Below are positions 34,593 through 43,702 of a DNA stretch of 64,000 bases, piece after piece. A program made the position numbers and the translations under genes. Position 1 is the stretch's first letter. Each line of letters starts with the position of its first letter. This DNA is from Leptolyngbya sp. PLA1 (lineage in GTDB: Bacteria; Planctomycetota; Phycisphaerae; Phycisphaerales; UBA1924). The DNA lies in assembly GCA_021405315.1 (NCBI GenBank), contig QWIH01000007.1, positions 62,001-126,000 of the forward strand, given 5' to 3'. The notes under the pieces are model-generated. The model saw nothing but the letters and a program-made list of their open reading frames with translations. It searched no databases and had not been told where the DNA came from.

Positions 34593-35954
34593 ATGGCAGA
34601 CCTTTGGGCAGCCAAGCGTGCATCTGCGGCGCGTGCGGTGGAGCCGCTCGCGGTTCGCATGAGGCCCCGGCGCCTCGAGGAACTCGCCGGGCAGTCGCAC
34701 GTGCTGGGTGCGGGCAAGCTGCTCCGGCGCATGCTGGAGGCGGACGCGATCACGTCCATCATCCTGCACGGCCCGCCCGGGACGGGCAAGACCACGCTCG
34801 CGGAACTCATCGCGGCGCACTCCAAGCGGCACTTCGTGCGTGAGAACGCGGCGTCGGTCGGGGTGAAGCGCATCCGTGAGGTAGTGGATGAAGCCACGAA
34901 CCGACTGGAGCTCGAGGGCCGCCGCACGATCCTGTTTCTTGATGAGATCCACAGGTTCACGCGCAGCCAGCAGGATGTGCTGCTCTCGGATGTGGAGCGT
35001 GGGCTGATCACGCTCATCGGGGCGACGACGGAGAACCCGCTCTTCGCCGTGAACTCGGCCCTGGTGAGCCGGAGCACGCTGTTCAGGCTTCAGCCGCTGA
35101 GCGAAGAGGAGGTGGTGGGGGTGCTGAGGCGGGCGATCGCGGACAAGGAGCGGGGCTACGGAGGGCTCGACGTCCGTGCGAGCGACGAGGCGCTGGCGTT
35201 GTGGGCCTGCAAGTGCGACGGGGACGCGAGGCGGGCGCTGACGGCGCTGGAGGTCGCGGTCCTCAGCGCCCAGAAGCGCGACGGCGGGGGGACGCCGATC
35301 CTGATTGACCGGCAGGCCGCGGAGGACTCCATCCAGCTCAAGGCGGCGGTCTACGACGGGACGGGCGACGAGCACTACGACACGATTTCCGCGTTCATCA
35401 AGTCCGTGCGAGGCAGCGACCCGGACGCCGCGATCTACTGGCTCGCTCGGATGCTCGAGGCGGGGGAAGACCCGCGGTTCATCGCGAGAAGGCTTGCGAT
35501 CCTGGCGAGCGAGGACATCGGGAACGCCGACCCGCGGGGCATCATGGTGGCGGCGGCGTGCTGGGAGCTTGTGGAGCGCATCGGCATGCCCGAGGCGCGG
35601 ATCACGCTCGCGCAGACCACGGCCTACCTCGCGCTCGCTCCCAAGAGCAACGCGTCGTACACCGCGGTGGACGCGGCGATCACCGACGTCCGGGAGGGCC
35701 GAACCGTGCCCGTGCCCGTGCATATCAAGGACGGCAACGTCGCCAAGGCGGGGAAGCTGTCCGCGGGCGGGCTCTCCGGCGAGTCCTACCGCTATGCGCA
35801 CGACGACGGCGCCACCGACCCGCACCTGGGAAAGGTCGGTCTGCAGGACTACCTGGGAGTGGCGAAGCGGTACTACCTTCCGACCGAGCACGGGCACGAG
35901 AAGGCGATGCGAGAGGCGCTGGAGCGGGCGCGGCAGGCGAGGGGCCAGGGCTAG
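34593..35954 (+). CDS. rarA: Replication-associated recombination protein RarA (MgsA) AAA+ ATPase
   Basis: RarA acts at stalled replication forks, a clamp-loader-like ATPase. In the 453-residue protein Walker A is HGPPGTGKTTLAE (about 54-66), Walker B is ILFLDEIHRFTRSQQD, and sensor 1 is LIGATTENP. The C-terminal half shows the family's tetramerisation region (ISAFIKSVRGSDPDAAIYWLARML, EDIGNADPRG) and the end YYLPTEHGHEKAM. I start at ATG 34593 (MADLWAAKRA); an upstream GTG at 34554 gives a less likely extension. It diverges from plsC. Confidence 0.92.
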   Translation: MADLWAAKRASAARAVEPLAVRMRPRRLEELAGQSHVLGAGKLLRRMLEADAITSIILHGPPGTGKTTLAELIAAHSKRHFVRENAASVGVKRIREVVDEATNRLELEGRRTILFLDEIHRFTRSQQDVLLSDVERGLITLIGATTENPLFAVNSALVSRSTLFRLQPLSEEEVVGVLRRAIADKERGYGGLDVRASDEALALWACKCDGDARRALTALEVAVLSAQKRDGGGTPILIDRQAAEDSIQLKAAVYDGTGDEHYDTISAFIKSVRGSDPDAAIYWLARMLEAGEDPRFIARRLAILASEDIGNADPRGIMVAAACWELVERIGMPEARITLAQTTAYLALAPKSNASYTAVDAAITDVREGRTVPVPVHIKDGNVAKAGKLSAGGLSGESYRYAHDDGATDPHLGKVGLQDYLGVAKRYYLPTEHGHEKAMREALERARQARGQG

Positions 35955-35992
35955 CGACGCGTGGCCCGCCCGGGGCGGCTATCTTCCGGCGC

Positions 35993-36616
35993 ATGACGCA
36001 GGACCCTTCCAGGGCGGTGGTGTTGCTTGGGGGCGGCGGGCACGCGCTCGTCGTCGCGGACGCGGTGACGGAGGGTGCCGAGATTCTCGGGTACTTCGAC
36101 GATGATCCGCGGGCGGTGCTCGGCGAGTGCACCGGGCTCGTGAGGCTCGGCACCCTGGCGGAGTTCCCCGATGCGTCCGGCCCTCACGTGCACCTGGCGA
36201 TCGGAAACCTGGCGGTCCGGGCGAGCCTCATCGGGCGATTGACGGCCCACCAGACAGTCACGATCCGCCACGCCACAGCGGTGCTTTCCGCGAGCGCGGA
36301 ACTGGGGCGGGATGTCTTCGTCGGCCCCCAGGCGGTGGTGCACACCGGGGCACGGGTGGGGGACCACTGCATCGTGAACACGGGCGCCATCATCGAGCAC
36401 GAGTGCGTGCTCGGGGAGAACGTGCACGTGGCCCCGGGGGCCGTGCTCGGGGGGCGGGTGTCGGTGGGCCCGGGCACGCTGGTTGGGTTGGGAAGCCGCG
36501 TGCTGCCGGGCATCCGGATCGGGGCCGGCTGCGTGGTGGGGGCAGGGGCGGTGGTGATCCGTGACGTGCCGGACGGCGGGCGGGTCGTGGGCGTGCCGGC
36601 GCGAACCATCGGGTGA
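35993..36616 (+). CDS. NeuD/PglD-like sugar O/N-acyltransferase
   Basis: A 207-residue protein with an N-terminal Rossmann-like domain (VVLLGGGGHALVVADAV) and a left-handed beta-helix of hexapeptide repeats (about 95-190: ASAELGRDVFVGPQAVVHTGARVGD begins it). NIGAI-type turns and the His/Glu-rich IIEHECVLGENVHVAPGA form the usual acetyl-CoA binding site. The family acetylates sugars in sialic acid, pseudaminic acid or N-glycan pathways. The NeuB-like synthase at 1.6 kb could be a partner by function but is far away. It follows rarA by 38 bases and precedes mqnA by 21. Confidence 0.85.
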   Translation: MTQDPSRAVVLLGGGGHALVVADAVTEGAEILGYFDDDPRAVLGECTGLVRLGTLAEFPDASGPHVHLAIGNLAVRASLIGRLTAHQTVTIRHATAVLSASAELGRDVFVGPQAVVHTGARVGDHCIVNTGAIIEHECVLGENVHVAPGAVLGGRVSVGPGTLVGLGSRVLPGIRIGAGCVVGAGAVVIRDVPDGGRVVGVPARTIG

Positions 36617-36637
36617 TCCGGCCCATACGATGGGTGC

Positions 36638-37477
36638 ATGAGCCGTTGCCGCATCGCGTACGTCAGGTACCTGAACACCGCGCCGCTGGTGGAGGGGCTC
36701 TCGTGCGATCCATCGGTGACGCTGATCCCGGCGGTGCCCTCGCGGATCGCCGGGCTGGTCAGGAGTGGCGAAGCGGACGTGGGCCTGGCGTCGGTGGTGG
36801 ACGCGAGAGACGGGCTGTCGGTGCTGCCCGTGGGGATGATCGGATGCGACGGTCCGACACTAACGGTGCGGGTGTTCTCGTCGGTGCCGGTGGAGGAGAT
36901 CCGCGAACTCCACGCGGACACAGACAGCCACACGTCGGTCGTGCTCGCGCAGGTGGTGCTCGGGATGATGGGCGTGGGACCGATCCGCGTCACGGACTTC
37001 GACGCGAGGGAGCGGGCTCCGATTGATGAGAAGCTCGCGTCGGGGCCCATCGAGGCGGCCTGGCCCGAGGCGGTGCTGCTCATCGGGGACAAGGTGGTGT
37101 GCGACGCGCCGCCCCCGGCCCGCTACCCGCATCAGATGGACCTGGGGGAGGAGTGGAAGCGGCTGACCGGGCTTCCGTTCGTCTACGCCGCGTGGGTCTG
37201 CCGGACGGGCGAGGAAGGTTCTGAGGCCGTCCGTCGGGCGTGCGTGCTGTTGGACCGGCAGCGCCGTCGGAATCGCATGAGGCTGGGGTGGATTGCGGGG
37301 ACGAGGAGCGCCGGCACCCGATGGGCGCCCACGCTCGCGGAGCGGTATCTGGGCGAGAGCCTGCGGTATGACCTGGTCGCACGCTCGCGGGAGGGGCTCT
37401 CGCGGTTTGTCCGAGAGGCCGGTGCGCGGGGTCTCCACACGGGCGGGCTGCCGCGCTTTGCCGGCGGGAGCGTGTGA
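36638..37477 (+). CDS. mqnA: Chorismate dehydratase, futalosine pathway of menaquinone synthesis
   Basis: MqnA converts chorismate to 3-[(1-carboxyvinyl)oxy]benzoate, the first step of the futalosine route to menaquinone. The 279-residue protein starts RIAYVRYLNTAPLVEGL, the family's characteristic opening, then shows IAGLVRSGEADVGLASVV and the periplasmic-binding-protein-like fold (GDKVVCDAPP, MDLGEEWKRLTGLPFVYAAW). LGEEWKxLTGLPFVYA is the usual MqnA signature. The other mqn genes are not in this window. The stop overlaps the start of the S41 peptidase gene (TGATG). Confidence 0.87.
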   Translation: MSRCRIAYVRYLNTAPLVEGLSCDPSVTLIPAVPSRIAGLVRSGEADVGLASVVDARDGLSVLPVGMIGCDGPTLTVRVFSSVPVEEIRELHADTDSHTSVVLAQVVLGMMGVGPIRVTDFDARERAPIDEKLASGPIEAAWPEAVLLIGDKVVCDAPPPARYPHQMDLGEEWKRLTGLPFVYAAWVCRTGEEGSEAVRRACVLLDRQRRRNRMRLGWIAGTRSAGTRWAPTLAERYLGESLRYDLVARSREGLSRFVREAGARGLHTGGLPRFAGGSV

Positions 37478-38682
37478 TGCTGCGTTCCGCCCGCGCGCTT
37501 GTGACGCTTGGTCTGAGCCTTGCCCCGCTGGCCGGAGCGGGGCCGATTTCCCCAGAGACCAAGCAGGAAGTCGTGAACCGACTGCAGGAGGTCCTGACGC
37601 GGCAGGCGTACGTCGGGGGCGTGGACTTTTCGCTTCTGAGGCAGCACCTCCAGGGCGAGCGGGAGATGCTGAACCGGGCGACGACGGAGGAGATGTTCGC
37701 GGGCGCCCTGCAGCAGTCGCTCCGCCAGTTCGGGATCAGCCACGTGGGCATCATTCCACCCGAGGCCGCGTCGGGGATGCACCGCAGCGCGAGCATCGGG
37801 ATCGGCGCACCCGTCCGCCCGGCGCCGGGCGGCCTGCGCGTTCTCGGAGTCAGCAAGGGCAGCCCCGCGGACCGGGCAGGGCTGCGCGCCGGGGACGTCA
37901 TTACGGAGGTCGATGGCACGCGGGTGACGAGCCCCGACGCGCTCGAAGGGCCGATCGGGAGCATCGCCCGGCTCCGCGTGCGGAGGCTTTCCGGTCAGAT
38001 GGAGGAAATCCGGGTCCAGAGGCAGGCCGTGGAGCTGCGCCAGGCGTCGACGCTGGACGAGCTCTCACCCCGCACCGCGATCGTTCGCATCCGGTCCTTC
38101 GCGCAGGACTACGAGCCCGCCGAGATTGAGGAGCTCTTTGACCGCGCGTTCGAGTACGAGAATCTGATCATCGATCTTCGTGGCAATGGCGGCGGTGCCG
38201 TGAGGAACCTCATGCACCTCATGGGTCTGCTCATCCCGGAGTTCACTCCCCTCGGCACGCCAGTGTCCAATCGACTCGCGGCGGCGTATGTCTCGGAGAC
38301 GGGCGGCGACCCGACCGACGCCCGAGCCGTGGCCGAATGGGCCACCACGGAGAAGATGATCGCGGGCCCGAACGTCTTCGGGCCTTACCCCGGGCGCGTC
38401 GCCGTCCTGATAGACGGCGGGAGCGCGAGCGCGTCAGAGGTCACGTCGTCCGCGCTGCGGGAACTCCGAGGGTCGCTGATCGTGGGCACGCGCAGCGCCG
38501 GGGCGCTGCTGGTCTCGACATACGTGGAACTGCCGGCGGGATTCGCGGCACAGATCCCGATCTCGGACTACATCACCATCAAGGGCTTCAGGCCCGAGGG
38601 CGAGGGTGTGGTGCCGGACATCGAGGTTTCGGGGCGGCGTGAGGACGTGGAGCGAGCCGCACGAGAGGCGCTGGAGAAATAG
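37477..38682 (+). CDS. S41-family peptidase with PDZ domain, lacking the CtpA lysine
   Basis: A 401-residue secreted protein: a signal peptide, a PDZ domain (about 120-185, LGVSKGSPADRAGLRAGDVI) and an S41 domain. LIIDLRGNGGG and IDGGSASASEVTSSAL, with the candidate catalytic Ser, are intact. In C-terminal processing proteases the catalytic Lys follows in a GTxTxGKG loop; here it is GTRSAGALLVS, with Ala at the Lys position. That loop resembles the S41 branches that have GxxTAGA and use a different general base, so the protein may still be active. ATG 37477 overlaps the mqnA stop. Confidence 0.82.
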   Translation: MLRSARALVTLGLSLAPLAGAGPISPETKQEVVNRLQEVLTRQAYVGGVDFSLLRQHLQGEREMLNRATTEEMFAGALQQSLRQFGISHVGIIPPEAASGMHRSASIGIGAPVRPAPGGLRVLGVSKGSPADRAGLRAGDVITEVDGTRVTSPDALEGPIGSIARLRVRRLSGQMEEIRVQRQAVELRQASTLDELSPRTAIVRIRSFAQDYEPAEIEELFDRAFEYENLIIDLRGNGGGAVRNLMHLMGLLIPEFTPLGTPVSNRLAAAYVSETGGDPTDARAVAEWATTEKMIAGPNVFGPYPGRVAVLIDGGSASASEVTSSALRELRGSLIVGTRSAGALLVSTYVELPAGFAAQIPISDYITIKGFRPEGEGVVPDIEVSGRREDVERAAREALEK

Positions 38683-38688
38683 GTCGAG

Positions 38689-40542
38689 TCAGGGACGGGG
38701 CTTCTTTGGAGCAACGGGGAGCGTTGCGCGCACCTTGGCCGCTTCCGCGTCCCGTCCGGCAGTATCCAGCAGCGCGGCGTAGCGCCCGCCGATGCGGGCG
38801 TAGTTCGACGCGACCAGAAACTCCGGGCTGGTGGAGGGGCTGGGCCTCGAGACCTTCGCGAACGCGCGGGCGTAGAGCGCGATCGCGTCAGCCTCCGGCT
38901 TGCCCTCGCGGACGAGCAGTGCTTCGCACCGAGAGGCGGCGTCGACGATGAACGGCCCGTTGTTCGCGAAACGGTCGATCACGTCGCTGTAACGATCCCA
39001 CGCCCGCGCGGGGTCGCCGGCCTTCTCCCACACCTCGCCCTGGGCGAAGCGGGCGCGGGCGGCCAGGTCGGCCCTTCTGGGAGGCTGTCTGGGAGCGGGC
39101 TTCCGGGCCGAGGGGCCGCGTTCCCCGCTGCCGCCGGAGAAGCGGGCGTACACCCACTCCCACATCTCGTCCTCGCGCGCGGGGTCCTTCACGGAGTTGA
39201 TGAGCGGTCCCAGAGCCTCGAACGCGAAATCCGGGAAGTCCGCCCCGCAGAGATCGACCGCGGCCCGCGCCCAGCGCAACGCGTCATCGGGTGAGAGCAG
39301 GCCCTCGGCGGCCATGGCGGCGGTGGCATCCCAGGCGGGCGCGTGCGCGGGCGAGGCGTTGACCGCGGCTTCGAGAAGGGAAAGCCGAAGAGCCGGTGAG
39401 TTCTCACGTGCGGCGGACGTGACCCCTTCTGGCGGCTCGGGCGGGTAGGGGGACTTTGAGTCCGCGAGACGTGCCGCCGCGTCGACCAGGGCCGTCGCAT
39501 ACCACCGGACATCCGGGGGTTCGGAGGCGGCGACCGCGGCGAGGGCCAGACGACCGTCACCGACGCTGCGTCCGGTTTGCGGGTCGGCGATCCGACCCGT
39601 CATCTGCGAGTACTCGCCGAAGCGGCCGGTGTCGCAGTTCCAGCGGGCGGACTCCCCCGAGACTTCGAGGAATCCGAGCCACGCGTGCGAGACATCGCTG
39701 CCCGTGGCGCGCACGTAGGCGCTGGGGATCCCCTGCGCCTTGGCGGTGTGCATGGCGTAGTGCGTCTGGTGCCGACACACCCCGCCCAGCTTCAGCATGT
39801 CCGCGAGCGTGGCGCGTGACGAGGCGAGCTTGAGCGGGGCGCCGCCGGGGAAGTGCGCCCGGTCATAGGTCACCTGGGCGTAGCGCTTCCCGATCTGGCG
39901 GTCTCCCGCGTAGCGATCCAGCGCCCAGGCGAGCTGATCCGCGCCGACGAGCGAATCCACGACATGCACGAGAAGTTCGGGGGGCGTCTCGCGGGTGGAG
40001 AGGAGCAGGCGGCTGTCGTTGGAGGTGAAGTAGTCGAAGATCTCGATCGCATCGGGCGATTTCCCGAACTCCCAGGTCCGCTCGCGGTCGAAGACGACGC
40101 AGACCGCCGCGGCGAGCGACGGGAATCGGTCGACCTCGCCGGCCCGCTCACGGAGGAGTCGCTCCGCGAGGTCGACGATCGGGCCGGGCTTCTCGGCCTC
40201 GGCGCGCCAGAGGAAGGCGAGGCGCAGCGCAAACTCCGGATGGTCGTGGAATCCGGAGAGCACCGCGGGCTCATCCGCCGCCTTCCGTGTCGCCGCCAGG
40301 CGACAGACGCGCAGCCACCCGGCGGGCTCGGAGAAGGCCTCCCGCCGGTCGAGCGGCGCGAACGCGATCTGCTCATCGAGCAGGCTGCGCAGCGCCGCGA
40401 CGGATTTCGCCGCTCCGGCGCCGGAGCAGCCCAGTTCCACGATGGTCTTGACCCGGGATTGCACATCGGGCTGTTGGGCGCCGGCGGCGGGGAGCCACGA
40501 GAGCCAGCAGACGATCGGGAGAGCGGCAGCGGCGGGTCGCAT
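38689..40542 (-). CDS. Secreted transglutaminase-like domain protein
   Basis: A 617-residue protein with a signal peptide (about 1-22). The middle has a transglutaminase-like (papain-fold) core: LGGVCRHQTHYAM (Cys256), GSDVSHAWLGF (His286) and WNCDTGRF (Asp304) give the Cys-His-Asp triad in the right order and spacing. The N-terminal 220 residues are helical and the C-terminal half is TPR-like (AWDATAAMAAEG, ARFAQGEVWEKAGDPARAWD). Bacterial members can be cysteine proteases, amidases or cross-linkers; which is unknown. The ATG at 40542 is taken because it directly precedes the signal peptide. It converges on the S41 gene with 6 bases between stops. Confidence 0.75.
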   Translation of the reverse strand: MRPAAAALPIVCWLSWLPAAGAQQPDVQSRVKTIVELGCSGAGAAKSVAALRSLLDEQIAFAPLDRREAFSEPAGWLRVCRLAATRKAADEPAVLSGFHDHPEFALRLAFLWRAEAEKPGPIVDLAERLLRERAGEVDRFPSLAAAVCVVFDRERTWEFGKSPDAIEIFDYFTSNDSRLLLSTRETPPELLVHVVDSLVGADQLAWALDRYAGDRQIGKRYAQVTYDRAHFPGGAPLKLASSRATLADMLKLGGVCRHQTHYAMHTAKAQGIPSAYVRATGSDVSHAWLGFLEVSGESARWNCDTGRFGEYSQMTGRIADPQTGRSVGDGRLALAAVAASEPPDVRWYATALVDAAARLADSKSPYPPEPPEGVTSAARENSPALRLSLLEAAVNASPAHAPAWDATAAMAAEGLLSPDDALRWARAAVDLCGADFPDFAFEALGPLINSVKDPAREDEMWEWVYARFSGGSGERGPSARKPAPRQPPRRADLAARARFAQGEVWEKAGDPARAWDRYSDVIDRFANNGPFIVDAASRCEALLVREGKPEADAIALYARAFAKVSRPSPSTSPEFLVASNYARIGGRYAALLDTAGRDAEAAKVRATLPVAPKKPRP

Positions 40543-40686
40543 AACGCGAAATGGTAGCAGAAACTGGCCAAAATGAGGCCCTGCGAAATCGCTGGAACCG
40601 CGCGAGCGTCCGCGGGTCTGACTTTGGTGTTCCGCACAACCACAGCCGTCTGGATGGACGGCGGGTGCGGAAGAAAGGAGTGAGTC

Positions 40687-41589
40687 ATGTTCCGTTCGAC
40701 CGCAGCCGCGATGGCGGCCATGTTGCTCTTCGCCCACGCAGGACTCGCCCAGCCCGTGGCCGTGTCTCACCCCGGCAAGGACGCGAAGCTCGCCCGCGAC
40801 GTGCAGCCCCGTCAGACTCCCTCGGCCCACGACCTCACCAAGCAGAGCGAGGCGAAGTCCGGTGCCCGCGGCCATGCCGATCGCAAGCCCGACGACATCG
40901 TGCGCGACGAGACGAAGCGCGCCGATGCGAAGCGTGAAGAGACCAAGGTCGCGCCGCGCGTTCCGGGCACAGCCATCGGCATCGGCGCGGTCTCGCCCGG
41001 TCTTCGGGAGTACCGGTCGGGCGCGGGTCGCCAGGAGCGTGCGCCCTTCGCCGGTCACTGGCAGGGTCGCGATGGTCGGCGTGACGGCCACGACCGGCGC
41101 GACGACCGCGACCGGCGCGACGGCCGGGCCGACGTCCGCGTCGGGGGCGGAATCTCCATCGTCATCGGGGGCGGCGAGGCGCGGTACGAGCACCGCGACC
41201 CGCGGGGCGGGTTCTGCGGCACGCCCGTCTGTCAGCCCCAGGTCACCCGCCTGGTCGAGCAGTTCCACATCGACGGCCGGCGCGTCGAGGCAGAGGTCAC
41301 GCTGTGGTTCGATCGCTCCTGCGGCGATCTCAAGGGCAAGGTCAGGCTGACGACCTGCGATCCGCGCGGACTTGCCGGCATCAGCGCGTCGCTGGATGCG
41401 AACCAGGGCCGCAAGAACCGCTGGAACCCGTGCCTCACGGAGATCGAGGACTGCGAGCGGAGCGTCGCGGAGTACGTGACGGACTCGTCGCCCTCCTGGG
41501 AGGTGGACTGCATGCAGGTGAGGCTCAATCTCTCGTCGCACTGCGGCAGCACTGAGGTCGAATGGCGGGGTGTCCGCGTGCCCCGGTAA
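40687..41589 (+). CDS. Secreted Arg/Asp-rich protein of unknown function
   Basis: A 300-residue protein with a signal peptide (about 1-21, ending HAGLAQ). The first half is charged and probably disordered; residues about 128-148 are an Arg/Asp/Gly-rich repeat (GRDGRRDGHDRRDDRDRRDG). The second half is folded-looking, with Cys in FCGTPVCQP, FDRSCGDLKG, TTCDP, NPCLTEIEDCERS, DCMQV and SSHCGS, probably disulphide-bonded, and beta-strand patterns. GGISIVIGGGEARYEH may be a glycine-rich strand. I do not recognise the family. AAAGGAGTGAG precedes the ATG. A long GC stem follows. Confidence 0.7.
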   Translation: MFRSTAAAMAAMLLFAHAGLAQPVAVSHPGKDAKLARDVQPRQTPSAHDLTKQSEAKSGARGHADRKPDDIVRDETKRADAKREETKVAPRVPGTAIGIGAVSPGLREYRSGAGRQERAPFAGHWQGRDGRRDGHDRRDDRDRRDGRADVRVGGGISIVIGGGEARYEHRDPRGGFCGTPVCQPQVTRLVEQFHIDGRRVEAEVTLWFDRSCGDLKGKVRLTTCDPRGLAGISASLDANQGRKNRWNPCLTEIEDCERSVAEYVTDSSPSWEVDCMQVRLNLSSHCGSTEVEWRGVRVPR

Positions 41590-41617
41590 GCCCGAAGAAC
41601 TTTGACAGCCCACACGC

Positions 41618-41643
41618 ACGGCCGGGGCCCACGCCCCGGCCGT
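41618..41643 (+). terminator. Stem-loop after the Arg/Asp-rich secreted protein
   Basis: A perfect 11-bp stem (ACGGCCGGGGC / GCCCCGGCCGT) with a CCAC loop, 28 bases after the stop. There is no T tract, so termination would be weak or factor-dependent. Confidence 0.55.
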
Positions 41644-41737
41644 GTGGCGTTCGGGGGCACCGCAGGGCGTGGCAAAAAGTGGTCCTGACGGACCCGCGGA
41701 GCCGATGGTGGAGGGCTGGTCACCCCCGGAGCGATGT

Positions 41738-42304
41738 GTGAGTTCTGACAACGCCAAGAGAGCGTTGCGTGCGAAGATGCGCGCCGTGATTGCCGGGCTT
41801 TCCGCCGCGCAGCAACAGGACGGCTCCGGGCGGGCCTGTGCGCACCTGGCGGCGCTGGAGCACTGGAAGCGGGCACGGACCGTGATGCTCTTCTGGCCCA
41901 TGGCGGGAGAACCGAGCGCGGAGCACGCCGCCCGGCTGTTCCGAGGGACAGTCTGCTTGCCCCGGGTGGACTGGGTGGCAGGGGTCATGGTGCCCGCAGC
42001 GATTCCGGGCTGGGGGCTGGGCCTCATGCCACCGGAGCGCGGGGTGCGGGCGCCGGGGCCGGAGTGCCCGCAGGTGGACCCGCGAACCCTGGACCTGGTG
42101 GTGGTGCCGGGTTTGTCGTTTGACCGGCTGGGGGGGAGGCTGGGCCGCGGGGCCGGCTTCTACGATAGGTTTCTGGCGGGGCTGCGCGCCGTGCGCGTGG
42201 GCCTCTGCTTCGACGAGCAGATCGTCGACCAAGTGCCCACGGACCCGGGCGATGAACGGATGCACTGTGTCGTGAGCCCCTCGGGGGTGATCGACGTCAC
42301 GTAG
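41738..42304 (+). CDS. 5-formyltetrahydrofolate cyclo-ligase
   Basis: Converts 5-formyl-THF to methenyl-THF in an ATP-dependent step that returns a storage folate to the active pool. The 188-residue protein shows RALRAKMRAVIAGLS at the N-terminus and the family signature VVVPGLSFDRLGGRLGRGAGFYDRFL, with the Gly/Arg-rich loop GRLGRGxGFYD that binds ATP. I chose GTG 41738 because a GGAG lies 6 bases upstream and the length fits the family. It is separated from the L,D-transpeptidase by 48 bases on the same strand. Confidence 0.9.
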   Translation: MSSDNAKRALRAKMRAVIAGLSAAQQQDGSGRACAHLAALEHWKRARTVMLFWPMAGEPSAEHAARLFRGTVCLPRVDWVAGVMVPAAIPGWGLGLMPPERGVRAPGPECPQVDPRTLDLVVVPGLSFDRLGGRLGRGAGFYDRFLAGLRAVRVGLCFDEQIVDQVPTDPGDERMHCVVSPSGVIDVT

Positions 42305-42352
42305 GACGACGGAGCGTGGCCCCGGACAGGGCCCAGGCATGGAAGGTGACCG

Positions 42353-43696
42353 ATGGCGCTGCCCTCTCAATCTGAGCGTTCGACCAGCAACCGCCCCGTG
42401 ATGACCCGGGCCTCCGCCAACGGGCGCAAGCCCATGATGATCGCCGTGGGGCTTGTGCTTGCGGCGGGCGCGATCTACGGCCTGTGGGCCTTCATGCCCT
42501 CGGGCGAGAAGTCCCCGTCCGAGGTCGGACCAAGCAAGTTGGCAGACGCCGGGGCCAAGAAGCCGGCACCCGCGCCCGCACAACCCATCCAGCAGCCCGC
42601 CGTCCAGCCGACACCCGCGAAGATCGAACCCGGACCGGTCGTGCTGCGCCAAGGCTCGGGAGGCGGCGTGGTGACGCCCCCGGGAGCGGGGACCGGGACC
42701 AGTCCGGGCACGAGTCCGGGCACGGCACCCACCGGCACGCCGACGATCGGCGCGCCCGTCAACCAGCCCGACCCGTCCAAGCCATCGCCCGTGGACGTGG
42801 GATCGCCCGATCTGAGGCCGCAGCCCGCGACGACCCCGGGGACCAACCCCACGACGACGGGCACGGGCCAGCCCGGGACAACGCCGATGAACCCGCTTGC
42901 GCCGTCGGGCTCCACGAGCGAGGTTCGCACGCTGATCGCGGAGGCGGACAAGGCCAACGCCGAGGGAAAGCCGCTGGTGGCGAGGGCCGCGTACAGCAGG
43001 GCGCTGACGCACCCCGGCGCCGGCCCCACGGAGCAGGCCGAGGTCCGTGAGAAGGCCGCCCGGCTCAACGAGACGCTCGTCTTCGGTCCCACGGTGGTGA
43101 CGGGCGACCCGATGACCGAGATGTACGTGGTCGCCGCGAACGACAACCTCGTGAAGATCGCGCGGAAGCGCTCCCTCGAGACCGATTGGCGCCTCATCCA
43201 GCGGATCAACAAGCTGCCGGACCCCAACTCGCTCCGGGTGGGGCAGAAGCTGAAGCTCGTGCGTGGACCGTTCCACGTCGTCGTGCACAAGAGCGAGTAC
43301 CGGCTCGACCTCTTCCAGGGCTCGCCGGACGAGCCTGAGCGCTGGACCTACGTGAAGTCGTTCCGGGTCGGGCTGGGCGAGAGCAACGGCACGCCCACCG
43401 GGACCTTTGTCATCAAGAAGAACAGCAAGCTGGTCGACCCGCCGTGGGTCAACCCCCGCACGGGCGAGAAGTTTGCGGCCAACGACCCCAAGAACCCCAT
43501 CGGCGAGCACTGGCTCGGGTGGCAGGGTGTGGGCGACGCGGCGATCTACAAGGGCTTCGGCCTCCACGGCACGATCGAGCCCGAGAGCATCGGCCAGCAG
43601 CGGTCCATGGGCTGTGTGCGGATGCTCCCGGAGGACATCGCGACCGTGTACGAGTTCCTGACCGAGGAGGTCAGCGTGGTGAAGGTTCTGCCCTGA
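42353..43696 (+). CDS. LysM-L,D-transpeptidase (YkuD family)
   Basis: Forms 3-3 cross-links in peptidoglycan or attaches proteins to it. The 447-residue protein has an N-terminal transmembrane anchor (MMIAVGLVLAAGAIYGLWAF), a long Pro/Thr/Gly-rich linker of about 150 residues, a LysM-like domain (MYVVAANDNLVKIARKRSLETD...LRVGQKLKLV), and the YkuD catalytic domain. GLHGTIEP...RSMGCVRM contains the conserved His and the HGT...SxGCxR catalytic Cys. This is evidence that the cell makes peptidoglycan. GGAAGGTGACCG lies before the ATG. It converges on the Mrp gene with 6 bases between. Confidence 0.9.
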   Translation: MALPSQSERSTSNRPVMTRASANGRKPMMIAVGLVLAAGAIYGLWAFMPSGEKSPSEVGPSKLADAGAKKPAPAPAQPIQQPAVQPTPAKIEPGPVVLRQGSGGGVVTPPGAGTGTSPGTSPGTAPTGTPTIGAPVNQPDPSKPSPVDVGSPDLRPQPATTPGTNPTTTGTGQPGTTPMNPLAPSGSTSEVRTLIAEADKANAEGKPLVARAAYSRALTHPGAGPTEQAEVREKAARLNETLVFGPTVVTGDPMTEMYVVAANDNLVKIARKRSLETDWRLIQRINKLPDPNSLRVGQKLKLVRGPFHVVVHKSEYRLDLFQGSPDEPERWTYVKSFRVGLGESNGTPTGTFVIKKNSKLVDPPWVNPRTGEKFAANDPKNPIGEHWLGWQGVGDAAIYKGFGLHGTIEPESIGQQRSMGCVRMLPEDIATVYEFLTEEVSVVKVLP

Positions 43697-43702
43697 GCGG
43701 CG

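Noticed and set aside
41590..41737. A possible 6S RNA upstream of the 5-formyl-THF cyclo-ligase gene, as in proteobacteria
   Set aside because: The stretch is only about 150 bases and is dominated by a perfect 11-bp terminator-like stem; the long bulged hairpin of 6S RNA is not visible.
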